A DNA stretch of 42,937 nucleotides, from assembly GCA_013043165.1 (NCBI GenBank), contig JABDOQ010000084.1, positions 1 to 42,937 on the forward strand, given 5' to 3'. Positions within the stretch are counted from its first letter, which is position 1. Each line of letters starts with the position of its first letter. The stretch is from Woeseiaceae bacterium (GTDB lineage: Bacteria > Pseudomonadota > Gammaproteobacteria > Steroidobacterales > Woeseiaceae). The translations under genes were made by a program, and so were the position numbers. Positions 38,736 to 42,937 of the stretch are shown here, piece by piece. Under the pieces are notes generated by a model. That model was given only the letters and a program-made list of their open reading frames with translations. It made no database searches and had not been told where the DNA came from.

Positions 38736-38767
38736 CGGCCTGTGTGGCCAGGTGACCACACAGGCCG
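38736..38767 (-). promoter_or_regulatory. Stable intercistronic hairpin between hpf and ptsN
   Basis: Perfect 12-bp arms CGGCCTGTGTGG (38736-38747) and CCACACAGGCCG (38756-38767) enclose an 8-base loop. It begins 9 bases after the hpf stop and ends 21 bases before the ptsN ATG. It has no U-tract on either strand, so it is not a simple terminator. It may cap the hpf mRNA against 3' exonucleases or control ptsN translation. Confidence 0.8.
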
Positions 38768-38776
38768 GCTATTGGG

Positions 38777-39097
38777 TCAGGCGAAGCGGGTCTTTTGATT
38801 ATCTCGGGCGTGATGGTCGACTTGTTTTTCCTTGTACTTTCGCACTCGTCGTTCGAGCTTATCTACCAATCCGTCGATTGCAGCGTACATATCTTCTTCC
38901 GTGTGTTCGCAATGGATCGTACCGCCATTCACTTTCGCGGTTGCTTCGGCTTTATGGCGAAGTTTTTCTACGGTCAGGATACATTGGACGTCAGACACAA
39001 TGTCAAAATGTCGGGCTATCTTGTCTACTTTTGCGCCGACATAGTCTCTCATGGATTCAGTTACCTCGACATGATGGCCTGAAACATTCAATTGCAT
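38777..39097 (-). CDS. hpf: Short-form ribosome hibernation promoting factor
   Basis: A 106-residue ribosome-binding protein that promotes 100S ribosome dimers or inactive 70S in stationary phase. It begins MQLNVSGHHVEVTESMRDYV, has the beta-alpha-beta-beta-beta-alpha fold with VEKLRHKAEATAKVNGGTIHCEHTEEDMYAAIDGLVDKLERRVRKYK, and ends shortly after, so it is the short type. A long HPF would be about 180 residues. The gene sits in its usual place between rpoN and ptsN. GGGAG 7 bases before the ATG is a good ribosome site. No sigma-54 site was identified upstream. Confidence 0.93.
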   Translation of the reverse strand: MQLNVSGHHVEVTESMRDYVGAKVDKIARHFDIVSDVQCILTVEKLRHKAEATAKVNGGTIHCEHTEEDMYAAIDGLVDKLERRVRKYKEKQVDHHARDNQKTRFA

Positions 39098-39184
39098 AAT
39101 GGTCTCCCATATTCTTGATTTACCTGCGGGTTCAGAATAACAGTCTCGGGATCCTCCTTCATGTAGTGTTTGCTACCTAGTTAA

Positions 39185-40579
39185 CTACCGCGTCTCGCGG
39201 ACCCTGCGGTCGCTCGACGAGGGAATATTCATTGCTTCACGGTACTTGGCGACCGTGCGTCTCGCAACCGAAATTCCTTCCTCTTTCAGCAAGTTGGTGA
39301 TCTTGCTGTCACTCAGCGGTTTGGCCGGGTTCTCCCCGCTGATCAGTTTGCGGATTTTCGCGCGAACCGAGGTTGAGGACTGGTCCTCGCCGCTTGCCGA
39401 CGACAAGTGCGACGAGAAGAAGTATTTGAACTCAAAAACGCCTCGCGGCGTGTGCATGTACTTGTTTGTTGTTACACGCGAAATCGTCGACTCGTGCATG
39501 CCGATCTCATCCGCAACGTCGCGCAACACCATTGGCTTCATCGCCTCGTCACCATGCTCGAGAAACTCGGTCTGGCGCGCAACGATGCTGGTGGCCACCT
39601 TGAGCAGGGTCTCATTGCGGATTTCAAGGCTGCGAATCAGCCAGCGGGCCTCCTGCAGCTGTGACTTCAATACGGAATGCTCCGAGCTGCCGCGCAGCAA
39701 TTTCGCGTACTGCTGGTTGACCGAGAGGCGCGGCACGCCTGTCGGGCTGATTTCGACCTGCCAGTGATTGTCGATCTTGCGGACGAATACATCGGGTATG
39801 ACATATTCTGCAGCAGCCGAGCTGACCGCTGTTCCTGGCCTCGGATTGCAACCGCGAATCAACGCCAGCGCCGTATGCAGGTCATCTTCGGTCGTCCGCA
39901 GGCTGCGGCGCAGTTCGCCGTAATCGCGGGAGGCGACCAGGTCGAGGTGATCGCTGGCTATTTCAATAGCAAGTTGCAGACCGGGCGTGCCCCAGTCCAG
40001 CTGACTGAGCTGCAAGACAAGACTCTCGGATAATGTCCGCGCGCCGACTCCCATCGGGTCCAGACGCTGGATCTTGACCAGCGTCTTTTCGATTTCGCGT
40101 TCGGTGACCTCGGACTCATCGTCAATACAGTCGAGTATTTCGTCGAAATCGGCCTGCAGGTACCCGTCGTCGTTGATGGAGTCGACAATCGCTTCGCCGA
40201 TCATGACTTCGCGTGGCGAGAAGTGCTCCATTTCCAGCTGCCACAAAAGATGGTCGCGCAGGGACTGGCCGGACTCATCGGCAAATTCGGTTATCGGGCG
40301 ACCTTCGCCGTTCCAGCCGCCATCCTGGATCCGCTCCGTCGAGCGCGACTCCCATTGCTCATCGGCCTTGATCGTTTCGACTTCGGCGGTTGTTTCAGCA
40401 TTGGTGCTCGGGACGTCAGGGAGGTCCTCCATCTCGAGCATGATGTTTTCTTCCAGGGCTTCCTGAATCTGCGCATTGAGGTCAAGCACAGGTAGCTGCA
40501 GCAAGCGGATGGCCTGCTGTAATTGCGGCGTCATGGTCAGGGTCTGACCGAGTTTTAGCTGCAGCGAAGGTTTAAGCAT
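39185..40579 (-). CDS. rpoN: RNA polymerase sigma-54 factor
   Basis: Sigma-54 directs transcription from -24/-12 promoters and needs AAA+ activators. The 464-residue protein has the glutamine-rich activator-interacting N-terminus KPSLQLKLGQTLTMTPQLQQAIRLLQL. An acidic spacer (about 50-110) is followed by the core-binding domain with LDPMGVGARTLSESL. A helix-turn-helix region near MHESTISRVTTNKYMHTPRGVFEFKYFF precedes the RpoN box ARRTVAKYREAMNIPSSSDRR close to the C-terminus. The neighbours lptB upstream and hpf downstream are classic. A 61-base gap to lptB separates LPS transport from sigma-54 genes. Activators are not in the window. Confidence 0.97.
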   Translation of the reverse strand: MLKPSLQLKLGQTLTMTPQLQQAIRLLQLPVLDLNAQIQEALEENIMLEMEDLPDVPSTNAETTAEVETIKADEQWESRSTERIQDGGWNGEGRPITEFADESGQSLRDHLLWQLEMEHFSPREVMIGEAIVDSINDDGYLQADFDEILDCIDDESEVTEREIEKTLVKIQRLDPMGVGARTLSESLVLQLSQLDWGTPGLQLAIEIASDHLDLVASRDYGELRRSLRTTEDDLHTALALIRGCNPRPGTAVSSAAAEYVIPDVFVRKIDNHWQVEISPTGVPRLSVNQQYAKLLRGSSEHSVLKSQLQEARWLIRSLEIRNETLLKVATSIVARQTEFLEHGDEAMKPMVLRDVADEIGMHESTISRVTTNKYMHTPRGVFEFKYFFSSHLSSASGEDQSSTSVRAKIRKLISGENPAKPLSDSKITNLLKEEGISVARRTVAKYREAMNIPSSSDRRVRETR

Positions 40580-40640
40580 GCTTTACGTTACTCTATGGGC
40601 AAAATCGACGGGCACAAGGCCTGTCTGTAGACAGTTTGCC

Positions 40641-41366
40641 TCAGAGCTTGAACTCCTGTCCGAGATACACTTCTCGAACGTGCTGATTTTCGAGGATTTC
40701 CTCGGGCGAGCCGGCCGCGATCAGGCTGCCGTCGCTCAGGATATAAGCGTGCCCGCAAATCCCCAGGGTTTCGCGAACGTTGTGATCGGTAATCAGGACG
40801 CCAATGCCACGCTCACACAAGTGACGGATTATACGCTGGATATCGAGTACCGAGATTGGGTCGACGCCGGCAAACGGCTCGTCAAGTAATACGAACAGCG
40901 GGTCCGCTGCCAGCGCACGCGCGATTTCCACGCGCCGTCGCTCGCCGCCCGACAAGCTGATTCCAAGGCTTGGGCGAACATGTCCGACATGCAGTTCGTC
41001 GAGCAGGTTCTCGAGTTCCTGCTCGCGCCCGGCGCGGTCCAGATCATCACGGTTTTCCAGAATAGCGAGAATATTCTGTTCAACGGTAAGTTTGCGAAAA
41101 ATTGAGGCCTCCTGCGGCAGGTATCCGAGGCCCAGTTTGGCGCGGCGATGCATTGGCTGTGCCGTCAGGTCCTTGCCGTCTAGCAGGATGTTGCCGCTGT
41201 CTGCGGCGATCAGGCCAACGATCATGTAGAAAGCGGTGGTCTTGCCTGCGCCATTTGGCCCGAGCAGGCCCACGACTTCGCCGCTCTTGATCTCGAGCGA
41301 AAGGCCCTTGACCACCTTGCGCAGCTTGTAGCTCTTGGAGATGTCCTGAACGCTGAGAATACTCAT
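40641..41366 (-). CDS. lptB: LPS export ABC transporter ATP-binding protein
   Basis: LptB powers extraction of LPS from the inner membrane with LptF, LptG and LptC. The 241-residue ATPase carries Walker [14 protein letters not shown], the Q-loop region [17 protein letters not shown], signature [16 protein letters not shown], Walker [15 protein letters not shown] and the H-loop [29 protein letters not shown] and the C-terminal LGQEFKL are characteristic of LptB. Its start overlaps the end of lptA by 4 bases (ATGA). lptF and lptG are not in the window, as expected from their separate location in most gammaproteobacteria. Confidence 0.97.
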   Translation of the reverse strand: MSILSVQDISKSYKLRKVVKGLSLEIKSGEVVGLLGPNGAGKTTAFYMIVGLIAADSGNILLDGKDLTAQPMHRRAKLGLGYLPQEASIFRKLTVEQNILAILENRDDLDRAGREQELENLLDELHVGHVRPSLGISLSGGERRRVEIARALAADPLFVLLDEPFAGVDPISVLDIQRIIRHLCERGIGVLITDHNVRETLGICGHAYILSDGSLIAAGSPEEILENQHVREVYLGQEFKL

Positions 41367-41986
41367 GGATTCTCGTCGTCCTCCACAGCATTCTCTTCTT
41401 CTGTCGCCGGCGTGTAAGTAATGCGAACACGGTCGTCGTCCGAGCCACTGGAGTCGGCTTTGATACGACGTTCGTTAATGTTGTAGAGAAGGTAATTGGA
41501 CGCGATCTGATTGCCGCTCTCAGTGATTTTGGCGTCTTCCGAGAACTCGATAATACCGGCCGACACGTCATACCTGAGGCGCCCGGCCTCTGCGTAGGTG
41601 ACATCATCAGCCGCGGCTCTTGTTAGCTCGTAAGTGGCCGGCGCGCCGGTCACTACGGCGCTGCTCAGCGTGCTGCCGGTAAATTGCAGGTTGGCGTTGT
41701 CGCACTCGATGCGACCATTGTTAACAATAATGACGACGTTGCCTGAAAACTTCAGCTCACGGTTGTCTTCAGTGCCATTGGTGGCGCGGCCCTCATCGGA
41801 TTCGATCGAGATATTGCCTTGGGAGAATCGCAAACCCGTGTAGAGGTAGGTTGCGGTCTTGCCGTCAAAGACAGCGGTTTCAGAGTCAAGCGTCCACGGG
41901 AGCTGATCGAGATCGACAACCTGCGCCTCCGCCGGAACCGCGACTATTGCGAAAACGCACACGAGGATTTGCTTAATTCTGGTCAT
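41363..41986 (-). CDS. lptA: LPS transport periplasmic bridge protein LptA
   Basis: LptA subunits form the periplasmic beta-jellyroll bridge carrying LPS to the outer membrane. The 207-residue precursor has a signal peptide [21 protein letters not shown] with cleavage after AEA. The mature OstA-type fold contains [25 protein letters not shown] and similar strand repeats. The acidic C-terminal tail (about 190-207, ending [11 protein letters not shown]) is disordered-looking. It lies 3 bases after lptC and overlaps lptB by 4 bases, so the three are one transcript. Identity rests on fold pattern and conserved context. Confidence 0.92.
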   Translation of the reverse strand: MTRIKQILVCVFAIVAVPAEAQVVDLDQLPWTLDSETAVFDGKTATYLYTGLRFSQGNISIESDEGRATNGTEDNRELKFSGNVVIIVNNGRIECDNANLQFTGSTLSSAVVTGAPATYELTRAAADDVTYAEAGRLRYDVSAGIIEFSEDAKITESGNQIASNYLLYNINERRIKADSSGSDDDRVRITYTPATEEENAVEDDENP

Positions 41987-41989
41987 TCT

Positions 41990-42547
41990 CTAAGGAACAA
42001 TCTTGCCGCGAACGTTGGATTTGAGTTCGATTCTGTCGTCGTTAAGTGATGCTAGCATGCCCGTTGCTGTAACGCTGCGCGTGCCGAAACGAATCTGAAC
42101 ACGATCCTCGGTTTCCGCAATGAACTGCTCCGGGTCCAGCTCGAGATACTGGGTTCTTATTTCGATGTCCTGGTCGCTGGTTTCGCCGCTGTTCAGGATT
42201 TTTACAAAGCCTCGTAAGCTGATTCGGGGTGCGCCCTCCCGCAAGGTTGCTTCATCGGCATCGACGACCCAGGGAATGTCGGAGCCTGGCGAGTAGCGGA
42301 TGCGGACGTCGGTAAATTCAATTCTGTCCCGCGCTGCCTGTTCTGCGTGTTCGGCCTCAATTTCGTAGAGCAGGCTGCCGTCCTCGCCTGTTCCGAGGAT
42401 GCGGGCGGACTTCAGGTAGTAACCGCGATGCGTGCCGTCGTAGGGCAGATCGTCGGTGGCGTCGGGCTTCTTGTCGCGCGCCAGGTACCAGCTGGCGAGA
42501 GCGGCAGCTGTGAGAACGATAATTAGCGAGATCGTGCGCGGGCTCAT
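41990..42547 (-). CDS. lptC: LPS export membrane component LptC
   Basis: LptC is an inner-membrane bitopic protein linking the LptBFG transporter to LptA. The 185-residue protein has one N-terminal transmembrane helix (about 5-22) and a periplasmic jellyroll domain. GYYLKSARILGTGEDGSLLYEIEAEHAEQ and the later QYLELDPEQFIAETEDRVQIRFG are typical LptC strands. The start ATG shares one base with the kdsC stop (TGATG), and lptA follows after 3 bases. Sequence similarity in LptC is low across bacteria, so the assignment relies partly on order. Confidence 0.9.
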   Translation of the reverse strand: MSPRTISLIIVLTAAALASWYLARDKKPDATDDLPYDGTHRGYYLKSARILGTGEDGSLLYEIEAEHAEQAARDRIEFTDVRIRYSPGSDIPWVVDADEATLREGAPRISLRGFVKILNSGETSDQDIEIRTQYLELDPEQFIAETEDRVQIRFGTRSVTATGMLASLNDDRIELKSNVRGKIVP

Positions 42548-42937
42548 CAGGTGCTTTCGCCCGCTGCAACAATGAGGTCACAGACCTCTCGTACAGCCCC
42601 GAAGCCACCTGGCTTGTTGGTGACGTAATCGCATCGCTCCTGCAGCAGCGAGACCGCGTTCGCAACGGCCACAGAAAAACCGACATGATCCAGGAGCGGC
42701 AGGTCTGGCAGGTCATCGCCAACATAGGCGCACTCACTGGCGGACAGGCCAAGTTCCGCAGCGAGGTTATCCAATGCTGCGACTTTGTCCTTACAGCCGA
42801 GCACGCCGTGAGCAACGCCGAGTTCCGCCATGCGTTGGGTCACTGCCTGCGACTTGCGGCCGCTGATAACGGCGACGGCAATGCCGGCGTCAAGGAGACG
42901 ACGAACGCCATAGCCGTCCTGCGTATTGAATGCCTTA
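42547..42937 (-). CDS. kdsC: 3-deoxy-D-manno-octulosonate 8-phosphate phosphatase, N-terminus beyond window
   Basis: This HAD-family phosphatase removes phosphate from Kdo 8-phosphate to give Kdo for LPS. Only the last 129 codons are visible, and the frame remains open to the end of the window. The visible start KAFNTQDGYGVRRLLDAGIAVAVISGRKSQAV matches the family's F-x-x-x-DGxGI-K-L-x-GI-x-VAIISGRKS region. It continues with CKDKVAALDNLAAELGL and YVGDDLPDLPLLDHVGFSVAVANA, the HAD metal-binding Asp pair. The initial nucleophile motif DxDG lies outside. The in-frame GTG at 42843 is internal, not a start. Its stop overlaps lptC by one base. Confidence 0.95.
   Translation of the reverse strand, partial: KAFNTQDGYGVRRLLDAGIAVAVISGRKSQAVTQRMAELGVAHGVLGCKDKVAALDNLAAELGLSASECAYVGDDLPDLPLLDHVGFSVAVANAVSLLQERCDYVTNKPGGFGAVREVCDLIVAAGEST

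Noticed and set aside
38715..38759. Longer ptsN form starting at 38759
   Set aside because: It would begin inside the 12-bp hairpin and add residues with no resemblance to EIIA-Ntr.
38736..38767. The hpf-ptsN hairpin as a Rho-independent terminator
   Set aside because: No U-tract follows on either strand, and ptsN-rapZ overlap suggests continued transcription.

Overview
The window looks like a chromosomal segment of a Gram-negative gammaproteobacterium. It carries a near-complete LPS inner-core, Kdo and transport gene set (hldE, waaA, kdsC, lptC, lptA, lptB), the rpoN-hpf-ptsN-rapZ block, a TolC-family outer-membrane protein and mpl. It also has metK facing tkt-gap-pgk-pyk, an arrangement known from several gammaproteobacterial lineages. 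The DNA is GC-rich by eye, coding density is high, and no gap exceeds 300 bases. A free-living marine or soil lineage outside the Enterobacterales is my best guess; the order cannot be fixed by reading alone. I see no tRNA, rRNA, insertion sequence, phage gene, attachment site or CRISPR array.

Left part (1-7.5 kb). The 3' part of hldE and then waaA run forward and meet tolC tail to tail with a 7-base overlap. A Pcm-like methyltransferase lies behind tolC on the minus strand. It is divergent from a large membrane-anchored PAS-PAS-GGDEF-EAL cyclic-di-GMP protein.

Pyrophosphate and nucleotide block (7.6-12 kb). A proton-pumping pyrophosphatase (hppA, with a clear intrinsic terminator) follows a phosphofructokinase whose active-site residues point to pyrophosphate rather than ATP. 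Adenylate kinase is divergent from it. Together they suggest a glycolytic or gluconeogenic step and a membrane ion gradient sharing one pyrophosphate pool.

Middle part (12-23.6 kb). A lipoprotein fuses a PQQ-type sugar dehydrogenase propeller to two c-type haem motifs. Then come RNase D, an unrecognised small membrane protein, mpl and a LON-domain protein. The minus-strand run metK-ahcY-cpdA-traB/gumN-hemL covers SAM synthesis and recycling, a cyclic-nucleotide phosphodiesterase, an unknown TraB-family protein and haem precursor synthesis.

Carbon block (23.7-34 kb). tkt, gap, pgk and pyk run forward. They are followed, with a 4-base stop/start overlap, by a periplasmic penicillin-acylase-type Ntn hydrolase, and then by a MoxR-type AAA ATPase and VWA-protein pair. 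The aldolase gene often found at the end of such clusters is absent.

Right part (34-42.9 kb). A BCP-type peroxiredoxin with a signal peptide and a patatin-like lipase precede a minus-strand run that reads kdsC(partial)-lptC-lptA-lptB-rpoN-hpf-ptsN-rapZ-mgtE in transcription order. A 12-bp hairpin without a U-tract sits between hpf and ptsN.

Most of the window is housekeeping. I did not find an obviously new defence or mobile system. The features most worth a second look are the pyrophosphate cluster, the sugar-dehydrogenase/dihaem lipoprotein, the acylase coupled to pyruvate kinase, the MoxR-VWA pair, and several hairpins and palindromes in leaders.
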